A stretch of 51,138 nt of DNA from Agromyces tardus (lineage in GTDB: Bacteria > Actinomycetota > Actinomycetes > Actinomycetales > Microbacteriaceae). The position numbers were made by a program, and so were the translations under genes. Within the stretch, counting starts at the first letter, position 1; each line of letters starts with the position of its first letter. The stretch spans positions 1-51,138 of the forward strand of contig NZ_RHHB01000021.1 of assembly GCF_003710805.1 (NCBI RefSeq), read 5' to 3'. Positions 25,098-33,203 of this stretch are shown here, piece by piece. The notes below the pieces were generated by a model. That model did no database searches, was not told the DNA's origin, and worked only from the letters and a program-made list of their open reading frames with translations.

Positions 25098-26086
25098 TCG
25101 GGAACGCCGACGGTGGTGTGGGTGGCGGCGGACTCGAGCACGGCTTCGGCGACCGCGATCGTGCGCAGGCCGTCGCGCAGCGTGACGATGTCGTTGCGGA
25201 CACCCAGGACGGCATCGCGGAAGGCCTCGTGCTCGAGGCGCAGCGGCTCCCGCTTCGCGAGGGCGAAGCGCGTCACGGCGCCCTCCGACACCCCGCGGAA
25301 CGCGGCCACGGAGTCCCACTCGGTGGCGACCGTGCCGTTCTCGTAGAACGTGAGGTCGCCGGTGAGCGTGTCGGCGACGAACGCGCCCCGCTCGCCGGTG
25401 ACCACGGTGACTCGCTCCTTCATGGGCGAGAGCCAGTTGACCAGGTGACTCGTGATCACGTCGTTGGCGAGACGGCCGGTGAACGACACCATGTCCTCGT
25501 GCTCCCGCCCGCTGCGCACCGTGGTGTGCGCGGAGACCGTGGCGAACGGGCTCTGCGCGAGCCACGCGCTCAGGTCGATGTCGTGGGTCGCGAGGTCCTT
25601 CACGACCCCGACGTCGGCGATCCGGGCGGGGAAGGGACCCTGCCTGCGCGTGGCGATCTGGTACACCTCGCCCAGGTCGCCGTCCGCGATGCGCTGGCGC
25701 AGGCTCTGCAGCGCGGGATTGAAACGCTCTATGTGGCCGACCGCTCCCACGAGCCCTCGACGCTCGAAGGCCTCGACGATGCGGCGACCGGAGGCGGAGT
25801 CGCCCGCGATGGGCTTCTCGATCAGGACGTGCACACCGGCATCGGCCAGCCGCAACGCGATGCCCTCGTGCAGCACGGTGGGCACCGCGACGACGGCGGC
25901 GTCGAGGCCCGCGCCGATGAGTCCCTCGACGTCGGCGTGCAACGGAAGTTCGCCCGCGACGTGGTGCGGGTCGCCGACCGCATCGGCGACCGCGACGAGC
26001 TCGACGCCCGGAGTCTCGCGGATGACCCGTGCATGATGCCGGCCCATCATGCCGAGCCCGATCAGCCCGATGCGCAGCTCGCTCAT
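25094..26086 (-). CDS. Gfo/Idh/MocA-family dehydrogenase, WbpB/WlbA-like
   Basis: In the Wbp/Wlb pathway this enzyme oxidises C3 of UDP-GlcNAcA to the 3-keto sugar using NAD+. The 330-residue protein has RIGLIGLGMMGRHHARV for the cofactor, HVLIEKPIA with the family EKP Lys, and DLATHDIDLSAWL with the conserved His. It overlaps the aminotransferase by ATGA (26083-26086) and the GT4 by GTGA. The tight coupling with the aminotransferase matches the known WbpB-WbpE pair, where the keto product is aminated at once. Exact substrate is inferred from the gene set. Confidence 0.88.
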   Translation of the reverse strand: MSELRIGLIGLGMMGRHHARVIRETPGVELVAVADAVGDPHHVAGELPLHADVEGLIGAGLDAAVVAVPTVLHEGIALRLADAGVHVLIEKPIAGDSASGRRIVEAFERRGLVGAVGHIERFNPALQSLRQRIADGDLGEVYQIATRRQGPFPARIADVGVVKDLATHDIDLSAWLAQSPFATVSAHTTVRSGREHEDMVSFTGRLANDVITSHLVNWLSPMKERVTVVTGERGAFVADTLTGDLTFYENGTVATEWDSVAAFRGVSEGAVTRFALAKREPLRLEHEAFRDAVLGVRNDIVTLRDGLRTIAVAEAVLESAATHTTVGVPE

Positions 26087-27180
26087 GCGCCGGCTCCCAC
26101 GAGCCTGTTCACGGCCTCGACGATCCGCTCGAGATCCGCCGCGCTGAGCGAGGGGTGCACGGGCAGCGAGAGCACCTCGCGCGCCGCGCGCTCCGTCTCG
26201 GGCAGGTCGATGTCCCGGCTGAACGCAGGAAGGCGGTGGTTCGGGATCGGGTAGTACACGCCGGTACCGATGCGGTACTCCTCGCGGAGCGCGGCAGCGA
26301 GGCCGTCCCGGTCCTCGGGCACCCGGATCGTGTACTGGTGGTAGACGTGCGTCGCCCCCTCGGCGACGTGTGGGGTGCCGACGCCCTGCAGGTGCTCGTC
26401 GAAGAAGGCGGCGTTCCGCCGGCGGTCCGCGGTCCAGCCGAGCACCTTCCGCAGCTGGGCGCGGCCGATCGCCGCGTGCACGTCGGTCATGCGCGCGTTG
26501 AAGCCCACGATCTCGTTCTCGTACTGGCGTTCCATCCCCTGGTTGCGCAGCAGTCGAACCCGTCGGGCGACATCGGGATCGCCGGTCGTAACCATGCCGC
26601 CCTCGCCCGACGTCATGTTCTTGGTCGGGTAGAGGCTGAACATCGCGAAGGTGCCGAAGCTGCCGACGGGGGCGCCGCCGAACGTCGCACCGTGCGCCTG
26701 CGCCGCGTCCTCGAAGAGCTGCAGCCCGCGCTGCTCGGCGAGGTCGCCGAGCGATCGCATGTCGGCGGGATGCCCGTAGAGATGCACGGGCAGGATCGCC
26801 GCGGTGCGATCGGTGAGCACCGCCTCGACCGCGGATGCATCGAGGCAGAAGTGGTCGGGCTCGATGTCGGCGAACACGGGGGTCGCACCGGTGAGGGCGA
26901 CGGAGTTGGCCGTCGCGGCGAACGTGAACGACGGGACGACGACCTCGTCGCCCGGGCCGATGCCGGCGGCGAGCAGGCCGAGGTGGAGCCCGGCGGTGCC
27001 GGAGTTCACGGCCACGGCGGCCCGGCCGTCGACGAGGACCGAGGCGAACTCCTGCTCGAAGGCGGCCACCTCGGGGCCGCCGGCGAGCATCCCGCTCGCG
27101 AGCACGGCGTCGACCGCGGCGCGCTCCTCGGCGCCGATCAGCGGGCGGGCCGCCGGGATGAAGTCCAGTTCCTCAGTCAT
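26083..27180 (-). CDS. DegT/DnrJ/EryC1/StrS aminotransferase, WbpE-like
   Basis: A 365-residue PLP sugar aminotransferase that would aminate the 3-keto sugar made by the WbpB-like enzyme, with glutamate as donor. It has AVNSGTAGLHLGLLAAGI, the aromatic-stacking PSFTFAATANSVALTGATPVFADIE region (seen as VPSFTFAATAN), ILPVHLYGHPADM, FEDAAQAHGA with the PLP Asp, and SLYPTKNMTSGEGGM with the Schiff-base Lys. NARMTDVHAAIGRAQL is also typical. It overlaps the acetyltransferase start-to-stop by eight bases. Confidence 0.92.
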   Translation of the reverse strand: MTEELDFIPAARPLIGAEERAAVDAVLASGMLAGGPEVAAFEQEFASVLVDGRAAVAVNSGTAGLHLGLLAAGIGPGDEVVVPSFTFAATANSVALTGATPVFADIEPDHFCLDASAVEAVLTDRTAAILPVHLYGHPADMRSLGDLAEQRGLQLFEDAAQAHGATFGGAPVGSFGTFAMFSLYPTKNMTSGEGGMVTTGDPDVARRVRLLRNQGMERQYENEIVGFNARMTDVHAAIGRAQLRKVLGWTADRRRNAAFFDEHLQGVGTPHVAEGATHVYHQYTIRVPEDRDGLAAALREEYRIGTGVYYPIPNHRLPAFSRDIDLPETERAAREVLSLPVHPSLSAADLERIVEAVNRLVGAGA

Positions 27181-27766
27181 CGGCCAGCTCCGTCAATTCG
27201 TCTCCATTCTCGATGTAGCGCGCACCCGTGCGCGGGCACCGCCATTCGTCTCCGACGCGCTCGAGCGGCTCGCCCGCGCGGCCCACCCAGCGGATGCGCC
27301 GCGCCGGCACGCCCGCGACGAGCGCGAAGGGCGGCACGTCCTTCGTGACCACGGCGCCCGCCGCGACCATCGCCCATCGGCCGATGTGCACCGGTGCCAC
27401 GCAGACGGCTCGTGCGCCGATCGAGGCGCCTTCGTCGATGGTGACCCCGACCGCGTCCCAGTCGTCGGCAGTCTTGAGCTCGCCGTCGGGCGTGACGGAT
27501 CGCGGGTACGTGTCGTTGGTGAGCACGACCGCCGGCCCGATGAAGACGCCGTCGCCGAGCACCGCGGGCTCGTAGACGAGCGCGTGGTTCTGGACCTTCA
27601 CGTTGCGGCCGAGCCGCACGCCGGTGCCGATGTAGGCGCCGCGGCCGATGATGCAGTTCTCGCCGAGCACCGCGTCCTCGCGGATCTGCGCGAGATGCCA
27701 GATCTTCGAGCCGGACCCGATGGTCGCGCTCGCAGAGACGTCGGCTCCGGATGCGATAGCGACCAC
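27173..27766 (-). CDS. Hexapeptide-repeat N-acetyltransferase, WbpD/WlbB-like
   Basis: A 197-residue left-handed beta-helix acyltransferase that would acetylate the 3-amino group of UDP-GlcNAc(3N)A with acetyl-CoA. Imperfect hexapeptide turns run through residues about 9-150 (IGSGSKIWHLAQIREDAVLG seen as SKIWHLAQI, then IGRGAYIGTGVRLG and VGVTIDEGASIGARAV). WHLAQI and NDTYPRSVTPDGEL are characteristic of the WbpD/FdtC group. GTG 27766 has AAAGGA six bases upstream. It is the first enzyme gene after wzx, 39 bases away on the same strand, so one message is likely. Confidence 0.9.
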   Translation of the reverse strand: MVAIASGADVSASATIGSGSKIWHLAQIREDAVLGENCIIGRGAYIGTGVRLGRNVKVQNHALVYEPAVLGDGVFIGPAVVLTNDTYPRSVTPDGELKTADDWDAVGVTIDEGASIGARAVCVAPVHIGRWAMVAAGAVVTKDVPPFALVAGVPARRIRWVGRAGEPLERVGDEWRCPRTGARYIENGDELTELADD

Positions 27767-27805
27767 GGATGGTCCTTTCGGGGTGGAGCGAGGGATGGGG
27801 TGGGA

Positions 27806-29278
27806 TCAATTCCGCATCGACGTTAGCATGCGGATCTCCGGCGTCATGAGGGCGGCCCAGACGGCGACGTAGGCGACGGATGCCACGAGGATGCCGAGCA
27901 GCGGCCAGTCGAACGCCTCGGCGGCGACGATGATCAGGGCGGCGCACGCCACGCCGGCCGCGAACCGGATCCAGAGCCAGAGCCACGGCATCCCGTAGCG
28001 ACGCCACACGACGAGGATCGGGCCGAAGCCCGAGACGAGGGCGCCGACCAGGTAGCCGAGGGCGACGCCGGTCGTGGAGGCGAACGGCACCAGGGCCGTC
28101 ATCGCGATGAGGCCGAGCGCCACGCCTCCTGCGCTCAGCAACGAGGCGAGCCGCACGCTCGAGCGGCCTCCCGCCTGCAGCAGGGTGACCGTTCCCGCGC
28201 TCAGCGTGACGGCGAGACTGGCCGCGAGGAGGATGCGCAGGTCGGTGGCGCCCTCGGTGAACCCCGGACCGTAGACGATCGAGAGCAGCGGTTCTGCGAG
28301 GATCGCCAGCACCCCGAACACCGCCCCGAGCGCGAAGACCAGGCCGCGCGTCGAGAGGTCGGCCTGGCGCACCATCGATCCGTCGTCGTCGCGGCCGGAG
28401 GCATGGGCCATCGTCGGGAACAGTACGAGGGAGAGCACCGAGCTGAGCAGCGAGGCGGGCGTCGCGATGCTCAGGGCCGCCGCGTACCATCCGGCTTCGT
28501 CGCCGGTGCCCACCCAGTTCGCGATCACCATGGTGAGCTGGATGAAGCCGCTCGTCGCGAGCGCCGACAGCGACCCCCACAGGATGAAGGCGTTCATCTC
28601 GTGGCGCAGCGCATGCGGCAGCGGCGTCCGTCCGCGGCCCTTGGGCCGACGGGGCCACCCGGCGATGGCGTAGAGGCCGTATCCGACGGCGAGCGGCAGC
28701 AGCACGAGCTCCGTCCAGCCCAGGGCGAGGAACACGAGGAGCAGGCCCAGCCCCACCACGAGCGTGATGACGTCCCAACCGGCGACCCGGCTCACGAGCC
28801 CCGCCGAGAAGTACACGCCGCGCACGAACGAGTAGGCCGAGAGGGTGAACGCGAGGAGGCCGCCCGTGACGGCGAGCGGGATCGAGTGGGATGCGACGAT
28901 CGTGTAGACGATCACGCCCGTGGGTGCCGCGACGAGTGCCGCGGCGATGAGGGCACCGCGTGAGAGGTACGCCGCCGACGACCACGCGAGCTCGAGGTCG
29001 CCGCGGCCGCGGGCACGGGCGATGAACTTCACCGCGGCGTTCCCGCTCGCGATCGGGTACGCGAGGGAGGCGATCTGCGCGACGGCGATGGCGCCATTCG
29101 TCGTGGCGAGCACGGCGGGCCCGAGCCACCGGCCGATGAGCACGCTGTAGAGGAAGCGGAGGATGCCCTGCAGGCCCACGCTCGCGGTCGACAGCACGCT
29201 CCGCTTCACCATCGCGGGCTGGTCCTCGGTATCGAGGTCGACGCGGCCGAAGAATCGGTGCGGTACCCTCGAAGGCAT
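27806..29278 (-). CDS. Wzx-type polysaccharide flippase
   Basis: A 490-residue protein with about 12-14 membrane helices and few charged residues. Its N-terminal stretch LSTASVGLQGILRFLYSVLIGRWLGP is typical of oligosaccharide-lipid flippases of the MATE/PST superfamily, which move undecaprenyl-linked repeat units across the membrane. ATG 29278 is chosen over GTG 29305 because GAGG lies about nine bases upstream; either is possible. It heads the minus-strand run with WbpD, WbpE, WbpB and GT4 genes, so its cargo probably contains that uronic acid. This export route is separate from Wzm/Wzt. Confidence 0.87.
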   Translation of the reverse strand: MPSRVPHRFFGRVDLDTEDQPAMVKRSVLSTASVGLQGILRFLYSVLIGRWLGPAVLATTNGAIAVAQIASLAYPIASGNAAVKFIARARGRGDLELAWSSAAYLSRGALIAAALVAAPTGVIVYTIVASHSIPLAVTGGLLAFTLSAYSFVRGVYFSAGLVSRVAGWDVITLVVGLGLLLVFLALGWTELVLLPLAVGYGLYAIAGWPRRPKGRGRTPLPHALRHEMNAFILWGSLSALATSGFIQLTMVIANWVGTGDEAGWYAAALSIATPASLLSSVLSLVLFPTMAHASGRDDDGSMVRQADLSTRGLVFALGAVFGVLAILAEPLLSIVYGPGFTEGATDLRILLAASLAVTLSAGTVTLLQAGGRSSVRLASLLSAGGVALGLIAMTALVPFASTTGVALGYLVGALVSGFGPILVVWRRYGMPWLWLWIRFAAGVACAALIIVAAEAFDWPLLGILVASVAYVAVWAALMTPEIRMLTSMRN

Positions 29279-29344
29279 CAGGTTCGTCCTCGGTCGCGGC
29301 CGCACAGGTCGAGCGGCGGACGACCCGCCGGCGGCATGGCGGCA

Positions 29345-29350
29345 ATGCTA
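29345..29350 (-). promoter_or_regulatory. Possible -10 box of the wzx-wbp operon
   Basis: TAGCAT on the minus strand would start RNA near 29338 with a leader of about 60 nt before ATG 29278. Confidence 0.35.
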
Positions 29351-29428
29351 CCAAGCGCGGTCACGCGGTTCGGCAGCGCCGACGAGACGACCGAGTAGTA
29401 AGCCCCGCGACGACCGGCACCATGACGT

Positions 29429-30148
29429 GTGCCGGCACGGGTCGCAGAGGAAGCCGAGGAGCACACCATTTCCACCCCAGTCGAGCAGCGAACGTGGCTG
29501 GTCGTCCCCCTCTACAACGAGGCGACGGTCGTGCGCGCGGTCATCGAGAACGCACGCGCCGTGTTCCCCAACATCGTGTGCGTCGACGACGGCAGCTCCG
29601 ACGAGTCGGTCGGCGAGGCACGCGCAGGCGGCGCCGTGGTCGTCGAACACCCGTTCAACCTGGGGCAGGGGGCCGCGATCCGCACCGGCCTCGACTACGC
29701 GCTGCGCGATCCCGGTGCCGACTACTTCGTGACGTTCGACTCCGACGGGCAGCACCGGGTGGAAGACGCCCTCGCGATGGTGCAGCGCCTCGACTCCGAG
29801 CCGCTCGACGTCGTCATCGGCTCCCGATTCCTCGACGGGCGCACGAAGCCGGGAGCGCTGAAGCGCGTCGTGCTGAAGCTCGCGGTCGCGTTCGAACGGC
29901 GGAGCACGGGAGTGCAGCTCACGGACGCGCACAACGGTCTTCGCGCGCTGAACCGGCACGCGGCCCGGTCCATCGAGATCGACCAGAACCGGATGGCCCA
30001 CGCATCCGAGATCGTCTTCGAGATCGGCAAGAAGAAGCTGCGGTACGCCGAGCAGCCCGTCCACGTGGTCTACACCGACTACACGCGGTCCAAGGGGCAG
30101 TCGATCTGGAACTCGGTCAACATCCTCAACGATCTGTACCTGAAGTGA
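29429..30148 (+). CDS. GT2 glycosyltransferase, polyprenyl-phosphate sugar synthase-like
   Basis: A GT-A enzyme of the DPM1/ArnC type without membrane helices, which would load a sugar onto polyprenyl phosphate. It has WLVVPLYNEATVVRAVI, CVDDGSSDES, PFNLGQGAAIRTGLDYAL, the metal site FDSDGQHRVEDAL, VIGSRFLDGR and DAHNGLRALNRHA. The start is uncertain: GTG 29429 opens the frame, but no ribosome site precedes it. CGAGGAG (29455-29461) stands six bases before ATT 29468, right where homologous domains begin. It is followed after 12 bases by a DUF2304 gene, its usual partner. Confidence 0.88.
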   Translation: MPARVAEEAEEHTISTPVEQRTWLVVPLYNEATVVRAVIENARAVFPNIVCVDDGSSDESVGEARAGGAVVVEHPFNLGQGAAIRTGLDYALRDPGADYFVTFDSDGQHRVEDALAMVQRLDSEPLDVVIGSRFLDGRTKPGALKRVVLKLAVAFERRSTGVQLTDAHNGLRALNRHAARSIEIDQNRMAHASEIVFEIGKKKLRYAEQPVHVVYTDYTRSKGQSIWNSVNILNDLYLK

Positions 30149-30160
30149 GCGAGGACTGAA

Positions 30161-30550
30161 TTGGACACTCAGCTGGTGATCAAGGTCCTGCTCATCGTCG
30201 TGTTCGCGGCGTTCGCGGTGTTCCTGATGCTGCCCGGTCGCGGCGTGCGGCACGTCGCCATCCGGCGCATCGTGATGCTCGCACTCCTCGTCGTGGTCGT
30301 GTTCGCCGTCGTCTTCCCGTCGAGCCTCAGCACCATCGCGAGCCTCGTCGGCGTCGGCCGTGGCACCGACCTGCTGCTGTACGGCCTCATCGTCGTCTTC
30401 ATCGGCAACTCGCTGATCGAGCACCGGCGCGCTCGCCAGCTCGAACGGCAGATCACGGTGCTGGCCAGGCGGATCGCCCTCGACGAGAGCCCGGAGCCGT
30501 CGCGCCCCCGCGCGACCGAGGCCGACGGAGCGGAGCCCACCGAGCGCTGA
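30161..30550 (+). CDS. DUF2304-family small membrane protein
   Basis: A 129-residue protein with three hydrophobic segments (about residues 5-25, 38-58, 70-88) and a charged C-terminal tail of about 40 residues that could form a short coiled coil (EHRRARQLERQITVLARRI) before a disordered acidic end. DUF2304 genes usually sit next to DPM1-like GT2 genes, as here, and may anchor the synthase or help move its lipid product; the mechanism is unknown. The start is TTG 30161 with GAGGA five bases upstream, inside the same message as the GT2. Confidence 0.85.
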   Translation: MDTQLVIKVLLIVVFAAFAVFLMLPGRGVRHVAIRRIVMLALLVVVVFAVVFPSSLSTIASLVGVGRGTDLLLYGLIVVFIGNSLIEHRRARQLERQITVLARRIALDESPEPSRPRATEADGAEPTER

Positions 30551-30580
30551 GGGCCGGCGGGCCGCCCGTCGGGGGTCACG

Positions 30581-30586
30581 TAGACT
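30581..30586 (+). promoter_or_regulatory. -10 box for a leaderless galE transcript
   Basis: TAGACT, six bases, then GTG 30593. Confidence 0.6.
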
Positions 30587-30592
30587 CGACGG

Positions 30593-31558
30593 GTGCGTGT
30601 GGTCGTGACGGGTGGAGCCGGATACATCGGAGCCCACGTCGTCCGGCTTCTGGCATCCCGCGGCGATGACGTCGTCATCGTCGACGACCTCGTCACCGGC
30701 GTCGCTGATCGAGTCGCCGGTGCGCCGATCGTCGAACTCGACCTCGTCTCCGACCGGGCGGCCGACGCGTTGTCCGTCGCATTGCGCGGTGCCGACGCCG
30801 TCATCCACTTCGCGGCCCGCAAGCAGGTCGCCGAGTCGGTCGCCAGGCCGGCGTGGTACTACCGGCAGAACGTCGGCTCGCTCGCCGTCGTGCTCGAGGC
30901 GATGGAGTCGGCCGGCGTCCGGCGACTGGTGTTCTCGTCGTCGGCGGCCGTGTACGGCGCGACCGAGGGCAGCCGGATCCGCGAGACCGAGCCGACCGTG
31001 CCGGTGAACCCCTACGGGGACACGAAGCTCGTCGGCGAGCGCATGGTCGCGGCATCCGTGGCCGCATGGGGTCTCACGGCCGTGAGCCTCCGGTACTTCA
31101 ACGTCGCGGGCGCCGGGTGGGACGAACTGGGCGACAGCGCGGTGCTCAACCTCGTTCCGATGGTGTTCGAGCGGATCGACCGCGGCGAGCCGCCGATCAT
31201 CTTCGGCGACGACTACGACACGCCAGACGGAACGTGCATCCGCGACTACATCCACGTGCTCGACCTCGCCGAGGCGCACGTCGCCACCCTCGACGCGATG
31301 GCGCAGGGCGCGCCGCGGCACGACGTGTTCAACGTCGGAACGGGTCGCGGCTACTCCGTGCGCGAGATGGTCGAGGCGATCCGGGAGCACGCGGGCTCGA
31401 CGGTGCCCGCCGAGGTGCGTCCGCGCCGTGCGGGCGATCCCGCCGTCGTGGTCGCCGATCCGTCCGCGATCCGCGATACCGTCGGCTGGGTCGCGCGGCG
31501 CGGCCTCGACGACATCGTGACGAGTGCCTGGTCCGCGCACCGGTTCCTCTCGCGCTGA
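30593..31558 (+). CDS. galE: UDP-glucose 4-epimerase (first copy)
   Basis: A 321-residue extended SDR that interconverts UDP-glucose and UDP-galactose. It has VVVTGGAGYIGAHVVRLL for NAD, VIHFAARKQVAESV, SSSAAVYG, the catalytic NPYGDTK, LRYFNVAGA and the GalE-specific DGTCIRDYIHVLDLAEAH. It is closely similar in layout to the second copy at 47468, but the two differ at many positions (for example YGDTK versus YGESK), so they are old paralogues. This one lies within the glycan cluster and probably feeds galactosyl units to it. Confidence 0.94.
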   Translation: MRVVVTGGAGYIGAHVVRLLASRGDDVVIVDDLVTGVADRVAGAPIVELDLVSDRAADALSVALRGADAVIHFAARKQVAESVARPAWYYRQNVGSLAVVLEAMESAGVRRLVFSSSAAVYGATEGSRIRETEPTVPVNPYGDTKLVGERMVAASVAAWGLTAVSLRYFNVAGAGWDELGDSAVLNLVPMVFERIDRGEPPIIFGDDYDTPDGTCIRDYIHVLDLAEAHVATLDAMAQGAPRHDVFNVGTGRGYSVREMVEAIREHAGSTVPAEVRPRRAGDPAVVVADPSAIRDTVGWVARRGLDDIVTSAWSAHRFLSR

Positions 31559-31628
31559 GGCGCTCACAGGCCCGAAACATCCGTCGGATATCCTGAGCCA
31601 TCGCACGCCCGAGGACTGGAGGCAGGGG

Positions 31629-33203
31629 ATGGAGCAGGCAGCGCCAGGCGTTCGTCCGAGGCGTGGGTGGGGCACAGGCCTGTCCTCGCCACGCGCGGTG
31701 TTCTGGGCGGCGTTCGCCCTCGTCGCCCTGATGTCGACGCTGTGGGCGGTCGCCAGCCCGCTCTTCTCGGTTCCCGATGAGAACGCCCACGTCGCCAAGG
31801 CCGTGGCGCAGTTGCGCGGCGAGGTCATCGGCGAGGCCGTCGAGGGACGCAAGCACCTCGTGGTCGATCTCCCGGAGGGTTACGACTACAACCACGGCAT
31901 GATGTGCTACCTGTTCATCCCCGAGCACTCCGCCGAGTGCGGCGTGGACTTCGGCGACGGCACCGGGGAGCAGGACTTCGAGACGTGGGTCGCCACGTAC
32001 AACCCGATCTACTACGCCGTCGTGGGCTGGCCGAGCCTGCTCACCGACGACGGCATCGTCGCCGTCTACGCCATGCGCATCCTCAGCGCCCTCCTGTGCT
32101 CGCTCCTCCTCGCCTGGGCGTTCCAGCTGGCATTGGCCGGCAGTCGAGCGCGCTGGATGCCCTTCGGCGCCGCGTTCCTCGCGCTCCCGATGGTGGTCTA
32201 CTTCGCCGGGGCGGTGAATCCAAACGGCGTCGAGATCGCGGCGGGCGCCGCCCTGTGGCTGGGCGTGCTCCGACTCCTCGAGAGCTTCGGGACGGCGGAC
32301 GATCCGCATGCACGGCCGCGCTGGTACCTCTGGCTCGTCGTCACGATCTCCGCGTCGCTGCTCGTCAACGCACGGGCGATCGGACCGCTCTGGGTGCTCG
32401 TCATCGCAGTGGCGTGCTCGGCGGTGGTGGGCTGGCGCTCCGCGGGACGCCTGTTCGCGACGCGCGGCAGCTACCCCTGGCTCGTGGCGATCGCCGCGGC
32501 ATCCGTCTTCTCACTCGCCTGGACGCTCGGGACCGGCGGCATCGCCAGTCAGGCCGACACGGCGGACGCGCCCCTCGTGGGCGCCTCCCCACTCGTCGGG
32601 GTCGCGGTGATGATCCGCCACACCGGCGACTGGGTGCAGCAGGTCCTGGGCGTCTTCGGATGGCTCGACACGCCGTTGCCCTTCGAGGCGTACCTGCTCG
32701 TCGCGGTCGCACTCGGCGTCCTCGTGGTGCTCGCCGCGGCCGGCAGCGACCGGCGCGGTGCGATCGTGGTCATCGGGTCGCTCGCGCTCGCGCTGCTGCT
32801 GCCCGCGCTCATCCAGGGGTTCCAGATCTCGCGCACCGGCCTGATCTGGCAGGGCCGGTACGGCCTGATCCTCTACCTCGCCGTGCCCATCGCGGCCGCC
32901 TGGGCCCTGTCGCGGGGGAGTGGAGACCGTCTCGCCTTCCTCTCGTCGCGCCTGACCTGGATCGGCGTGTCGCTGCTCGCGGCCTTCTCCTCCATCGCCT
33001 ACGTCTGGGTGATGCGGCGCTACACGCAGGGACTCACCACGGCGAGGTCCGACGAGTTCCCGTCGAGTCCGTGGCAGCCGCCCATCGACGACATCGCACT
33101 GTGCGTGCTCTACGTCGTCGTGGCGCTCGGGTTCGCCGTGTGGATCGGCAGGCTCGGCATGCTGGCCGCTCGCGGCGTCGAGGCGAGCAGGGCCGATGGC
33201 TGA
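31629..33203 (+). CDS. DUF2142-family polytopic membrane protein (second copy)
   Basis: A 524-residue protein with about 12 membrane helices. After the first helix, SVPDENAHVAKAVAQL is the family hallmark (Asp-Glu at the start of the large outer loop), and cysteines MMCYLF and SAECGVDF could form a disulfide. FGWLDTPLPF and the long loop before the last helices match the copy at 18580, but overall divergence is large. ATG 31629 has GGAGG six bases upstream. It overlaps the following GT4 gene by eight bases (33196-33203). A GT-C-like transferase role on lipid-phosphate sugars is inferred from topology and its proximity to the DPM1-like gene. Confidence 0.85.
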   Translation: MEQAAPGVRPRRGWGTGLSSPRAVFWAAFALVALMSTLWAVASPLFSVPDENAHVAKAVAQLRGEVIGEAVEGRKHLVVDLPEGYDYNHGMMCYLFIPEHSAECGVDFGDGTGEQDFETWVATYNPIYYAVVGWPSLLTDDGIVAVYAMRILSALLCSLLLAWAFQLALAGSRARWMPFGAAFLALPMVVYFAGAVNPNGVEIAAGAALWLGVLRLLESFGTADDPHARPRWYLWLVVTISASLLVNARAIGPLWVLVIAVACSAVVGWRSAGRLFATRGSYPWLVAIAAASVFSLAWTLGTGGIASQADTADAPLVGASPLVGVAVMIRHTGDWVQQVLGVFGWLDTPLPFEAYLLVAVALGVLVVLAAAGSDRRGAIVVIGSLALALLLPALIQGFQISRTGLIWQGRYGLILYLAVPIAAAWALSRGSGDRLAFLSSRLTWIGVSLLAAFSSIAYVWVMRRYTQGLTTARSDEFPSSPWQPPIDDIALCVLYVVVALGFAVWIGRLGMLAARGVEASRADG

